Shown one piece after another: positions 32,270-43,940 of a DNA stretch of 64,000 bases. Under the pieces are notes generated by a model, which searched no databases, had not been told where the DNA came from, and saw nothing but the letters and a program-made list of their open reading frames with translations. This DNA is from Prostheceraeus crozeri (lineage: Eukaryota > Platyhelminthes > Polycladida > Euryleptidae). The translations under genes and the position numbers were made by a program. The stretch covers positions 81,740-145,739 of the forward strand of contig CAJQUW010001699.1 of assembly GCA_907163375.1 (NCBI GenBank). Direction: 5' to 3'. Position 1 is the first letter of the stretch. Each line of letters begins with the position of its first letter.

Positions 32270-34112
32270 TTATACTTTGGAAATAGCTACTTAAATTTCC
32301 GAATATTCAGAAATCGATGTTTATATTTTGGAGCTGATCATTTACATTTCAACTAATTAAGAATTGACCGGTTATATTTCAGATAATAACTATTTATATA
32401 TCAACATTTAACTTTATATTTGAGATTGAATCACCTATGTCATCGAATTAAGCAGAAATATTTGAGAATGTCTCATCATTTCAGAAACCATCACTTTTCT
32501 TTCAGAGTCTCTCACATTGATTTCGGAAATCGATAGTTATACTATTTCATTTTCCCAGTTTGATGTTCAGAAAACAAGAATTATGTTCCAGAAGTCTATT
32601 AACATTAAATGTGTGACCTCATTCCCCAACTCTTTAGTCCCTCAGGGCCAGAACGTCACCATTACAGTTTGTGGAATGTTGAGATGAACGTACACATATC
32701 TGGTCTGTCAATGATCCCAGTCCTTCTTGGACGACACTTTCCAGATATTAGAGTCCCTGCCCACCGACGCGTTGTCCAGCAACTTGTGAAATGCGACGGT
32801 TTCCTTGTACGTGCAATTTAAGAACTGACCAAAATATCTTGACAGGATTGAGAACAGGAGAATATGGCGCCAACCGTAACAAAGTTGCCCCTGTATCACC
32901 AAGAACCAACTTCATTCTGGAGTGACATGGAACATTGTCGCAGACTAAAACAAGGCTGCTTGCATTCTTTCCCTTGTTCTCCCGTGCTTCTATAACTTCA
33001 CCAATCCATATGTTGCATGTATTTTCGCGAAAGGCACTTCTGTGCTTGGTTATCAACACTATGCCTTCACATGAGCTGGCTGTGATAGTGTGCAGCTGTC
33101 TACGAGCTGAAGGTCGATCTTGAATTGCACGGATTCCTTTTCGAAACCAACATTGAGTCCTTCTACAGAAAAGGTTGAAGTTGTTTTCATCGATCCATAC
33201 AACTTCTTTACCTTCCTGAATAAAACCATTCAATGAATTGACATCATCTCTTCTCAAAGCTTTATTGATGTCATTGTTCATGGCTATCGGTCGATTGTGC
33301 ATTTTTTGATGGTGTACAATTGTTCATAGAGATAATTGCCGATTGTTGATGCTGTCAAACCGATGTTGAATTGCCGCTGGATCATTTCACGGATTTATCT
33401 TAGAGTAATCTCTGGATCGTCTTCGAGCCGATTCAATACGAATGCGATTTGTTCTTCAGACAGATACTTCGACTTATATCCACCACGCTTCCTGCCACTG
33501 ATCTCACCAGATCTAACCCATCCGTAGGCAGTCTTGTAGTTTACGTTCAGAGAGGTTACTAGCTGCTTCCAATCGCCTCCTCTTGGAGCACATTCAACTC
33601 TTCTTTGGCGATTTTGAGGAGCATGTACTTTATATTTATATTCAACTCTCTCAATGTCTTCAATTTCAGCACGACACAACGGACACAATTTTCATGCAGA
33701 AAATGGAAGCAAGGTAGCATTCGTGATAGAGTGCCGTGAAGCATAGATTGCAAGCATATCGCACAATTTTCTGACATATTCATGATGACGGAGAGTCTGC
33801 AGACAGAGGCAATTTCTCTCTATAAATCCGACTGCTGGTCATTGTATCTCTCAATCATAAATGACGCTTTCTGAACATCAAACTGGGAAAATGAAATAGT
33901 ATAACTATTGATTTCCGAAATCAATGTGAGAGCTTCTGAAAGAAAAGTGATTCAATCTCAAATATAAAGTTAAATGTTGATATATAAATAGTCATTATCT
34001 GAAATATAACCGGTCAATTCTTAATTAGTTGAAATGTAAATGATCAGCTCCAAAATATAAACATCGATTTCTGAATATTCGGAAATTTAAGTAACTATTT
34101 CCAAAATAAAAT
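32270..34112 (-). mobile_element. Tc1/IS630-type element with long inverted arms and RING-transposase
   Basis: Inverted arms of about 240-300 bp: left 32275-32575, right 33873-34112. They share blocks such as TTACTTAAATTTCCGAATA, ATCGATGTTTATATTTTGG and ACTATTTCATTTTCCCAG. The right arm lacks about 60 bp present on the left, lost between two short ATCAC direct repeats. The arms flank a minus-strand transposase pseudogene. The left arm may extend to about 31990. The exact ends and a TA duplication could not be fixed. Confidence 0.8.
32748..33783 (-). pseudogene. Transposase with N-terminal RING-H2 finger, HTH and DDE domain
   Basis: From ATG at 33783 the minus strand gives ENCAICLQSMLHGTLSRMLP, then CFHFLHENC, then in a shifted frame CPLCRAEIEDIE. 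This is C-x2-C, C-x1-H-x2-H-x2-C and C-x2-C, the full RING-H2 ligand set. A short deletion at the HENC/CPLC junction removed the linker and broke frame. A helix-turn-helix region follows (WKQLVTSLNVNYKTAYGWVR, RKRGGYKSKYLSEEQIAFVL), then a stop after EITLR, another frame change near 33300, and the DDE core: VVWIDENNFNLFCRRTQ, LVLVCDNVPCHSR and LAPYSPVLNPVKIFWSVLK. The third catalytic residue is K where the family has E (LNPIENIW). So it is inactive. The RING reads straight into the HTH, so the fusion is ancestral to this copy. RING fingers normally bind E2 enzymes for ubiquitin transfer; a role here is inference. Confidence 0.75.
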
Positions 34113-34785
34113 ATAATGTTGTGTCTCGAGTGTTCACTCGAGTGTGAGGCTGCAACATTCACTGAAGCAAAAGCTATTACACACTTGAGGCCAACAATCA
34201 ATAGAAGACATGAATTACCTCGCTACAGTCTGCCTTCTCACCATTTGCAATCGACCTCAGCCATTCAAAACAAGCACACAATTCTTAATAGTCATTCCAC
34301 TTCTTTATAAATCGGATCACACCGAGTTTGCAGACCGCCATTTGACCATCGACCGTTCTACAAAGAAGGCGCTGGGACGCGTTTTCTCGTGCTCCTGCTA
34401 CTTTTTAAAAAAATAATGATCGAAGGCCCGTTCACGCTGTAACTTTTGGCGCAAATCCTTTTATTTTCGAACCAAATAAATCGTAGATCCGAGTAAAAAA
34501 AAAAAAATTATAAAAAAATCAATTAAAAAAAAAAAAATTGCATTCTTGCAGAATACACAACAATTCGCAAGCGACGAATTACTATTTTTGTTATCTCTGC
34601 TAGCTATTAAAAATTTCTTTTTGCCAACTTAGTGAGTTCCTGGTATGCCATCGCTCTAAATCCAGATACTACAAGTAGGATATTCTTGAACAATCTACTT
34701 GCTGTGAAATGCATCGCCTGACTTCATAAAGCAAACTGAGTCAACTATGCGTGTTTGGTAGTCCTCGCACTTCTGCCACTCCGTA
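34113..34785. other. Non-coding stretch, no gene seen
   Basis: Includes poly-A runs at about 34495-34545. No exon or transposon end recognised. Confidence 0.4.
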
Positions 34786-34793
34786 CACTAGGT

Positions 34794-35858
34794 CAGCGGT
34801 GGCGGAAGGTGGGGACTTTAGGGGCTTGAGCCCCTCACTTTTAAAGTGATGCGGCTGTTCCTTTAACTAGCCCCTGCAGTTATTCTATGCCGAGAAAAGT
34901 TAAAACTAAAACGGTCGTGAAAAAATTTATTTTTCTTTTTGAAGTTAAAACTGTCCAGTGTCCATGAAAAAGTCACTATCATGCAAACCGTTGTTGAAAT
35001 CTTAAAACGGTACCTGGTGCCAGGCGGATATTTTCGGAAATCACGGAGGTGGTAACAATATATTTGAACATTCAATTATCACTTGCACGCCAGAAAGATT
35101 CTTCTTTTTTTGAGGCATATTAAAACACTCACGAAATCAAGTATGACTCAAAGCACGTTGAATAATTGCCTTCTTTTGAAACATTACCACGACATTGCAG
35201 ATAATATCTCAACAGAAAAAATTGCGAAATTTCTAGCAAAAGCGAAGCTACCAAATTTGCTTACTTTGGTAAGCGTTAATGGAAAAATATTTTGAAATCG
35301 ATATGATTTTTTCATAATCACTTGATCGTATGAATATCTTCATAAATCAAAGGGAATTTTACCATAGCTATTAGTGATATACCATTACTATTACTGTAGT
35401 CAACCCTTACATGAAAATGATAGCAATAATAATGGCTCATTGAAGATTCTACGAGTATAAATCTTTAATTTACTTGAATCGTCACTCCAAATAATCGGCT
35501 TCTTTATTCTTGGTATTGGGTTTATCAATTAATTCTGAGTCAATGCTATTCTAATTAGTTAATATGAATGTTGTACGTAAATAGCAACCTTACAAACTTA
35601 ACATGAATAATAGCTCGAATACGTAAAACATTGCTTTACTTCCCTAAGTCAAAAATTATTTCCTCCACCAGAATCATACTTCATGTAATGATATGAATAT
35701 TGATTTTGAATGTTGTTTGGGTATTTAGCCTATTGCAATGATATATTTAAAAGAGAGATGGAGAACGGATAGAAGGGGGAGCGACTAGAAATTGGATGAA
35801 GCTGACTTGGATAGAGCGCCTCCCCCCCCCCACTTTATTTTTTGTTCCACCACCGCTG
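34794..35858 (+). mobile_element. hAT element D, deletion derivative with C-terminal transposase remnant
   Basis: Left end CAGCGGTGGCGGAAGGTGGG, right end reverse complement CAGCGGTGGTGGAACAAAAA. Flanks cactaggt (34786-34793) and cactaggc (35859-35866) match at 7 of 8. Inside, plus strand 35140-35250 reads STLNNCLLLKHYHDIADNIS followed by TEKIAKFL. This is the hAT C-terminal dimerisation tail (LNNLLLLHVHKD..D.LD..EIA). The element is therefore a 1065-bp internal-deletion derivative rather than an unrelated MITE. A run of ten or more C lies near 35822. Confidence 0.85.
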
Positions 35859-37346
35859 CACTAGGCTTGAGCGGGATTGCAGGTTGCTGGCGATCTACTG
35901 CGCTGTGCCGCGTGGAGTGACCGCAAACGCAGTTGCGAATTGTTGTTTGCATCATTGTTTAGCTGCAAAGTCTTCTTCTCGTGGAGTCTTTGGATCAGGT
36001 CAAGGTTGTAATTCTGATTGCTACTGACGGCTTTTTCAACACTTGGTTAAATAATAAATCGAATGCTCTGTTTCGCATCGGTCGACGTTGTCATTATATT
36101 GGTCCAATGCATTGATAAGTATTTTCACAGTTGATTATCTTCTAATTCTTTGAAGATTGAATACAATCGCATTAAAAAATCACCATTTATTTCAGAATTC
36201 AGCGCATTTCTTAATATCACTCATTCTTTATTTAAAGCTTCACACAGTGATGTCTCGCTGTCTACTTAGTCTCTATCGACCGTTGAAGTGCCGTCAACTT
36301 CGGTATAGTTCAAACGCTAATTCAAATCGACCTTAATTAAAAGAAATGGGAGCTTGATTTTTGCTTATTGCTATCACAATACAAGTTAAAGCATTTATTA
36401 AATCTGAATATCACGGCTGCATGAAATTGTTTCATTTGAATATGGGAAAGAACCAATCAGAAAGTGCTCCTTGAAGGCCTAGGAAGACATGTCTTGAAGT
36501 TATCAGTGAAGACATGTTTGGGACATCAAGATTGCATACGTTCGAGACATGGTCCGTGAAAGTTAATGACCTTACTGTGTGTATCGTATTCCATTAAACT
36601 TCACGAGCTCAACGTGAACTGAGAGTCATGCTTCATCTACAAGACCTGGAATCAGTCCTGTGCCATAATTGCTGGCGCTGAATTTCCAACGTCTTTTCAT
36701 GGCCTTTTCAACCACACGCAGGGTCGTTTGAATTGCGCATGTTATGGAATCTTTTCTGTTGAATGAATTCAGATACTTGTTATCTCAGAAGGAATCAGTT
36801 CACAAACTTAATTGACCGTACGTAATATCCTGTAATTTGTCAAATATGTACGAAGGTGGTGTGCGGTCGCTTGTGGTCAAGCATGCTATCTTCAATGCGC
36901 TTGTCTTTGACACTTGATGTGATATCATTAACTATATGCACCTATACACAGTTTCATAAGAAGTGTCTTTTTTTATTTTTGATATATTTATGAATAGTTG
37001 AGCGTGGAAGCGTGTTTTTCTGAAACATAATCGAAATAAATAAATAATCAAATCATTGTTATTTTGATTATTATTTGTTATGGGGATATTTGTGCTCCAA
37101 CTCGTAAAAAACAGCTGACTAATTTCCCAATCCCTAAAAACTGGCATTGCCATTGGTAGCCATCTACACCCGAATTCTTCAGCTATTAATCGGAAGATTA
37201 TTAGCATCACTTACTATGTTCATTCTTAGCATGGACATCTCATTTTTAGCTTCAACTCATGAGCGAGAAGTCTGATCGACTTGAGGTGCTTATAATTCTG
37301 AACAGATAAACATTCAAATACATGTTATGTATTTCATTATGTACAG
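35859..37346. other. Non-coding stretch, no gene seen
   Basis: No recognised exon, repeat or transposon end. Confidence 0.35.
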
Positions 37347-37790
37347 CGATCTGAGGTAGCCAAGCATGCGGTGTCATCAGGTCATCCGATCAGAGTAAAG
37401 AACGCCACTGTGATTGATCGAGAAAGCAGCTGGAGCAAACGAATTGTTAAGGAGTCGCTATGGACTCATAAACTGCACTCTGACAACAAAGTCAAACATA
37501 CGTTGAGTGATGTGTGGAAGTCTTGAGACTCTCGGTTTTTTCATAACATTTCCAAAATCGTTGATTTTCTTAGCTTCTACTTCTATTTGTTTTATAGTAG
37601 GATGTTTTTAAGTATTTTCTGTACTATGTATTTAAATGATAGTTCTATGATGTTCTTATGTTTCTTTCTTGCATGATTGTGAACTATTCTCATAAGTGTT
37701 AGCTGCATGATTCATTCGCCTGACGATGACTGCCGGCGGCAGCTGAAAGGCCTCGATAAAGGGTTTTTTTTACAAGAACAACATCGTTTT
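37347..37790 (+). mobile_element. Penelope-like retroelement fossil, GIY-YIG end
   Basis: After an acceptor-like TTATGTACAG the plus strand gives SEVAKHAVSSGHPIRVKN, then TVIDRESSWSKRIVKESLW. This matches the C-terminal GIY-YIG endonuclease region of Penelope-like elements (EHA..TGH.IDW..+VIDRE..W..R.IKE). A 3' untranslated part follows, with a GC-rich stem near 37719-37750. Only this terminal part is present; the copy is a broken fossil. Confidence 0.65.
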
Positions 37791-40239
37791 TCTGCGGGTT
37801 CCTCTGGTGTTAAAAAAAAGATAAACATTCAGTCTACCCAATCAAATCTCAAAAGTAAATAAATGAAGAAAATAGCAACCTCAAAATATGAAAAATTTGA
37901 TAGGACAATTTGAAAATATGACAGGCTGATGTAAGACGACATCCTTCATTTAGGCCGTGAAGCATTGAATGTTCCAGCTTCTAGCATATCTTGAATTGCA
38001 GAAGCTGTACCCAGTGGTCGTGGCGGCGCAAAAACCTCGCGTATCACGCGAAAACGTGAATTTAAGAGAAAAATGATGACATCACGCAAAATTTATTATT
38101 TCATAATTTCGAAGGTTTAATTTTGCCATCTTGACCATTGCCGCATGTTTTCATTTACAGAGATGTTTATATTCACACTCCATCCGATGATGATGATATA
38201 ATAGTGTAACCCTACAAACATATATTGTTGCACTTCATCAAAGTGAATTCGATTTTTTCTCCTTGGTTGAACACCCACGTTTCAGACTCCATGATATGGT
38301 TGAATCCCTATGGCATGATCATCGTCAAAAAGGCTCGGAGAATGTTCAATGGCATGTCATAATCAAAGCGAGCTTTCGGCCAGGAGTGTATCAAGGCATT
38401 TTTTGTAATAGTAGCAGAAAAGTTGAAAGACTATCTCCCTTTCGGTAACAATTTCTTAAAGTTTTGTGAATTTGTTAGCCGTCTATTGCAAGACCACGAA
38501 AATTTCGAAAAATGGGATTTACAAGTGGCGCGATCGATACCGTCCGTACTTTGTGACAGCAACGAATCTCATTGAAAGTTGAAATTCGACTTCATCAAAG
38601 CAGTCTGTCAGGATCCTCTTAAGATCGTGGCGATGCGTCTACATTTTGGAAGAAGGTCGAAGTTAGCGGAAAAGTCCAACTTCTCTTAAAGTTGCGGAGA
38701 CAGTTTTGTTCTGCCGCAGAGGAATACAGGGTTGAAGAGGGTTTTTCAAATCTATCCGACATATTGACCAAAAAAGGCGCTCGCTCATACCTGAAACCGT
38801 GAGAGCCCTTGCGATTTCAGATGCAGAGACATGAGAATCCAATAACAAAAGTACAAAGATAAAAAAGCAAGAACGACCAAATTATGCATATACGATAGAA
38901 GATTGGAAACGTTTTGTTTTGGCTTTGAACTTTCTGTGAGAGTTGCCATTGCGGACAAAGAATCTCAGAGGAGCTGTTCAGGACACAGTGCTTTTCGATC
39001 TAGTCGAGCTGCCAGGAAATCACAGAATTTGAATAACTTTTCAAATGACTTGAAATGGAACTCTTACATAGATCAGATAGCGAGAACAATTCCGTTTTGA
39101 GAAGTGAGAAAATTGATAGCTCAAATGTAAGAATGATAAAGAGACCGAATTGAAGCACTATCATATCATTGGAGCATCTGAAGTTGTCTATGTTATCAAT
39201 TTCTAAGCATTGAAGTGCGATGCACGGAGAACATTTGGTATGTCCTTTGTCTACAAACAAGTCGTTGTTTCCATCACTTTGTCCGTTGCTTGATGTTGAA
39301 CAGCATGTGAATTTGATGGACTTCATGACTTCCATCATTTTGCCGTATGCAGTTCGAGCTCACGTGTCGCATGTTAACATTTGCCAATTTTGAATTCATT
39401 GCTGTTATCTCCCCTTCTAGGTTTTCAGATTTGTCTAAAATCTGCAAAAATGAATCATCGACACTCAACTTCAGGCAGACGTGCTTGTGCATATTTTCTA
39501 TTCACATGCAAAATTTTATGCAGATCGGACAAGTACTTTTTTCATTAGAGACGATAACGTGAAGTGTACCGATGTCATCAGCTTGATCTAGCTTCGTCTG
39601 TTCGACACATTATTGCTACTCGTGTGTGCATTGTTCTTTCTCTCTCTTCGTCTCATCCACAACTATTTGAAATCTTCCCACGGCCACTACCTTGGCACAC
39701 CATTTATAAGTTAAAAATGCTAGTGCAAGGGATGTGGTCTGGTCATCATCACTTTACGAGTTGGCCGGGAATGACTTTGGTGACCTCAAGTGCTTCCTGC
39801 TTAGACGATGAGGTCAGAAGAAGTCATTGAAAGCTGCAGATATCGCTGCACTTCAAGTTATCGTCTCTTGTTCAAAAAGTTCTTGTCCAAATTGCACAAA
39901 TTTCAGCATGTGGGTAGAAAATATTGTCGCTTGCGTGTGCTTAAAGTTTTGTGACGATTGATTCATTTCTACAGAAATAAGACAAATTTGAAAACGTGGG
40001 GGGAGCAGATTTCACCCATAAGTACCCATTGCTGCTTTTATTTGCTTTGATAATGATGAACGCTCTGAGCATTATGGTATTAAATATGGCTCCCAATATC
40101 AGATTTCCAGATGCGATTTGTATCTCTGGAAATAAAAGAAACGGAGGCGTGATCCTTAACTTTAGTCTCATAGGATAAACTACAGAGAATATAGTACCAA
40201 GGGTATTGCATCAGGTATTTACTCTTTTTCATCAGATGT
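37791..40239. other. Long stretch without a supported gene
   Basis: Several short open frames on both strands (for example 38263-38448 plus, 39000-39492 minus) but none with a domain or splice context I can defend. Confidence 0.35.
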
Positions 40240-40920
40240 CAGATAATAGGATCTGAGAACAAGATTCCATGTCCTTCCTTGGATTGGCTGTTACGAAGGA
40301 TTTGTCTTGGAAACCATACATCCAGTCCATTAGCAAGCAGGCAGCTCAACACACTGGCAGTCTCCATCGTGCCAGCAGCTATCTTCCACCACAGACTGTC
40401 TGCTAGCTTTACAAGTCCGCCGCTATTCGTCCTCTGATGCAGTATTGTTGTCATCTGTGGGCCGGCGCCCCACAAACGCATTTTAACCTCTTTGAACGGG
40501 TTTTGAAACGTGTCAAGAATCGTATGGGTGAAAAACTTGTTCACAAGTTGCAGCCGCTCTCCGTTAGACGGAATGCTGCTTCACTCAGTCTCTTCTGCAG
40601 ATATTATTTCGGTAGAAGCAGCTCTGCAGCAAATGAGTGCGTACACATACCGAAGATCCTCTCCAGAAGCAGCACCACATGCTATCATGTGAGCTTAGTA
40701 CGCGTACGTACTGATAGTCGCTTTGGAATCAGCTTCCCCAGTCTCTTTCCCTGACCATTACAATCTTGATACTTTGAAGAGGCGTGCGAACAGGTTTCTG
40801 ATGGGGACAGTTTAATCAGATTACAGAAGATATTTTTTTTCTTTTGTCTATTTAAAGTATTACAATTTATTATTTCATTGATGAGCAACCCTTATCCTCG
40901 TTCATGACTCATTGCTGTAG
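40240..40920 (+). pseudogene. CR1-like LINE, 3' end
   Basis: The plus strand reads SFLGLAVTKDLSWKPYIQSI, SLHRASSYLPPQTVC, AIRPLMQYCCHLWAGAP and RRNAASLSLFCRYYFGRSS. This is the stretch after the RT palm in CR1-type LINEs (LGV..D.LSW..HI..I, IRP.MEYCSHLW.GAP, RR..ASLSLFYRYY.G.CS). Stops and frame changes are present. The 3' end (40848-40920) matches a second, tail-only copy at 57614-57689. The RT palm is missing, so the copy is strongly 5' truncated. Confidence 0.8.
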
Positions 40921-42980
40921 AAAAAAATGATAGATTTCGTTCAGATAGAGTCACAAATTATGAAAATTATGTTTCGTAGCACAATCATGTTTTCTCCATT
41001 TGCGTGTGTCGTGTATACTATACAGACTGATAGGACTATGATATTCTGAGAATTCAGAAAGCGACAAGGTACTCATGCACTCAGAAACACCGGATCGGGT
41101 GCACTGTAAAACAAACGAGAAAACCAGGAAACTCAGGGAATCTTAGTTGATGGATAAAATTTGAAACGTTTCCAGGAATACTGAAGTCATATCAGTATAC
41201 CTCAATGTATGTGTAACTGCAATTTAGGGGAAAGCGGTGAGAATCGACGAGTCAGAGCAAAGTGGATACCATTGATTATCCATACTCATGTGTCCACCAT
41301 AGAGATAGTTATCTGATACATTCAACAATTTCCAATTACCTCATTCATGATACAGAAATGAACGATTAGAAATCGGATGCATTTAATCATTTTATATTTG
41401 AATCTCATCTTAATTTTTATCTCAGAAACTTCGGTTTTTTATAATTTCCCGTTAACCTCTATCGCATGGTGGTTTTGGTTTTCTAAAATTCACGTTAATT
41501 GCAGATTTGAATATCGGGCTGAATTTGGTTCGAGTGCCTAATATGTGTATTTAGCGTGTGTGAGAGATATCCGTGTATTCAGGTTATTATTGGAACATCA
41601 GACAATTAAGTAATATGGGCCATGATGGTAGTCCGTAGTATGCATAACTTCATAACAAGAGTAATGCTTTGTTACCCATATCAGCAATATGGATGCAGTC
41701 TATTAGGAATCTCAATTCTGCGCGATTTGAGGAAAATGTATCTGCAAAAACTATGCAAGCGAAGTTTACAGACTCAGAAACAGTTCCCTACAAATCCCTA
41801 AAATCCTTTTTAAAAAAAAATGATTCCCCTCTACTATAGTTAGTAAATAAATAAAGCCACCAAATTTATTTTGATAAACTCATTTATACAAGAAATTATA
41901 ATCCTTTAGCCAAAAAGCCTTGACATACAAAGAAATGCAGATGAAAGAACGTAGCTGAAACTAAATAAGAGGACACACCTCATTTAAGGGAAGACTCGCG
42001 GATAAAGGCAGTATTGCCTCAGTTCTTCATGTTAATCAGACTTCGGTGAATAGCAGATATTCTATAGAGCCAGAAGGGCAAGAAGATGTAGAAATCCGAG
42101 GCTGCGAAACGGTCGAGGACTTCTACGATTTTCTTACTCGCTGGATTCATAGAATAACTTATCTTCTAAATCTATGATAAAAATCCAATAACTAATGTGG
42201 ATATACGAATATTTCTATGAAAATATATCTTGCCCTCCTAGAAGGGCAGGATAAAAAATATTGCCATACGACATTTTTCACATCATGGCAGTTTGCCTTC
42301 ACAGATTTAGAAGATAAGTACTTCATGCACAATGATTAAAGACCACTCGGTTGTCTATTGCTTATTGGAGATATTACTTATTATATATTGTAATATTATA
42401 TTATGAAATTATATATATATTAATATGTTATGTTCCCTCCATACAAAGATAGCAAATATGGCTAAAAATCCTACCTAAATAGCTTGTAGCATGTAGGACA
42501 TGATAAATGCACCAAAGCGTCTCAGCAATGAAATATCTCTCCTTTCACAGATAATCACATGAAATTCTCCTCTAATTATTGCATAGTGATTTGTTGATTT
42601 CTCATAGATATTCCACTGTCTTGCAGGCAGGCAGTAGTCGATTTTGCAAGCAAATACATTGCCCTATTTCAAACAAAGCGATAATAAGGATAACGATATT
42701 GCAGCAAATCAATGTGCTTAAAATACTTTGAGATATGCGACTTTCTTCAGTAGCAGAAATCTATTTTTGACAGATTTTATCACTCACATGATGGAGTAAC
42801 AAATTTATTTATAGAATAGTGAGTAACTCCAGTTCAGAATTATTGTATGTACCATTTATTAATATTAATTTCTATATCATTTAAATATGTTGGTTGATGA
42901 AGCTACAAGCTGTGTGAATCACTTCCAATACTGTTCCCACTTAGACAAATCTTTACTGACCAAAGATGAACCGATTTAAC
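40921..42980. other. Long stretch without a supported gene
   Basis: AT-rich sequence including a TA-rich patch at about 42380-42430. No exon or transposon recognised. Confidence 0.4.
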
Positions 42981-42981
42981 C

Positions 42982-43217
42982 CATTTTAGGCCGCCCATAT
43001 GAATATCAGCAAATTTTCTATAAAAACGGTGGCAAGTACACCTTGACGTAAATTTGTGGTAATGCATGAACATACTCGTATATGGGCAAGTTCCCATGTG
43101 AAACAGGTCTATAGAGTTCTAATAGGCCTAGTAAATGTAGCTCTTATCCGTTAATTCATCCATTTAAGGTCGCCTATATAAATATCGGCAAATTTTCTAT
43201 AAAAACGGTGGCAAGTA
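42982..43217 (+). repeat. Direct repeat, two copies about 57 bp long, 179 bp apart
   Basis: Copies at 42982-43039 and 43161-43217 share ATTTTCTATAAAAACGGTGG preceded by variants of CATTTAAGGTCGCC. The spacer holds no recognised feature. Confidence 0.75.
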
Positions 43218-43470
43218 TTTCATAATGTTGTAATTAAGAACAATGTAAGATGACCAGTTCATTACAATAACCCTTTCTTAGAAATTAAAGCCGTGACGAT
43301 TTCGTTACGATGGCGTCATATGATGTCAAAATATACAAAAGCATGTTTTTTTCAAATGTAGCTTATGAATTGCTACAAGCAATTCCTGCGGAAGTAATGT
43401 GTCATGGCTTCATCATAAAAGTTCTCCATCATATTTCAGAGGTATTTGGCGAAACTGTGAATTAGCAAAT

Positions 43471-43940
43471 TTAATCAAAGGCCTGCCTTATGCTACTTGT
43501 CGTTGCTGTTTGCAGTGAAATCGCTATCGTTGAAATGAAAATAAGTTTTAATATTTTGAAATTCATGTCGAGAAATTGGTTCTCTTTCTGCGTCAACTCC
43601 AAAGTCATGGTAGAATGAGAAACGCCTCGGTAATTCGCAATGTCCACAGAAATAAGGAACACCAAGAAATGAATGCATTTGAGATTGTTCAGCATTATGT
43701 AGGCCTAAGCAATTATTTTGTCCCGGGTAGTCATTGGTTTCTGCTACTAAGAGATCGATAAGACCATCAGCATGCGTATCAAGCATCTCATAAAGATTCT
43801 TGCCTTGAAATACATCCAGAGAATGCCTGTCCTATCTGCGAAGATGAGAATCACCAGATTTTGCCACTTTGACTGCTTTTGACTGCTTTTTCTGTTTACT
43901 GAAATGATCATTCTAGTCATCTTTTGTTGGAATCTCACAA
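43471..43940 (-). pseudogene. piggyBac transposase fragment
   Basis: The minus strand reads YEMLDTHADGLIDLLVAETN, MHSFLGVPYFCGHCELPRR, then ISRHEFQNIKTYFHFNDSD. This matches the start of the piggyBac transposase core (ET N.Y, FLG+LY.SGY..LP.R..YW, MSR.RF..I...LHF.D). The DDD catalytic residues lie further on and are absent, as are TTAA-flanked ends. The upstream part is in other frames. This is an isolated, old fragment. Confidence 0.75.

Noticed and set aside
38255-38450. Plus-strand FSLVEHPRFRLHDM as a hAT fragment
   Set aside because: Resembles a hAT motif over about ten residues only, with no other support.
38640-38850. Minus-strand LLDSHVSASEIARALTVS as a helix-turn-helix protein
   Set aside because: Suggestive of a HTH but isolated, frame-broken and without a neighbouring domain.
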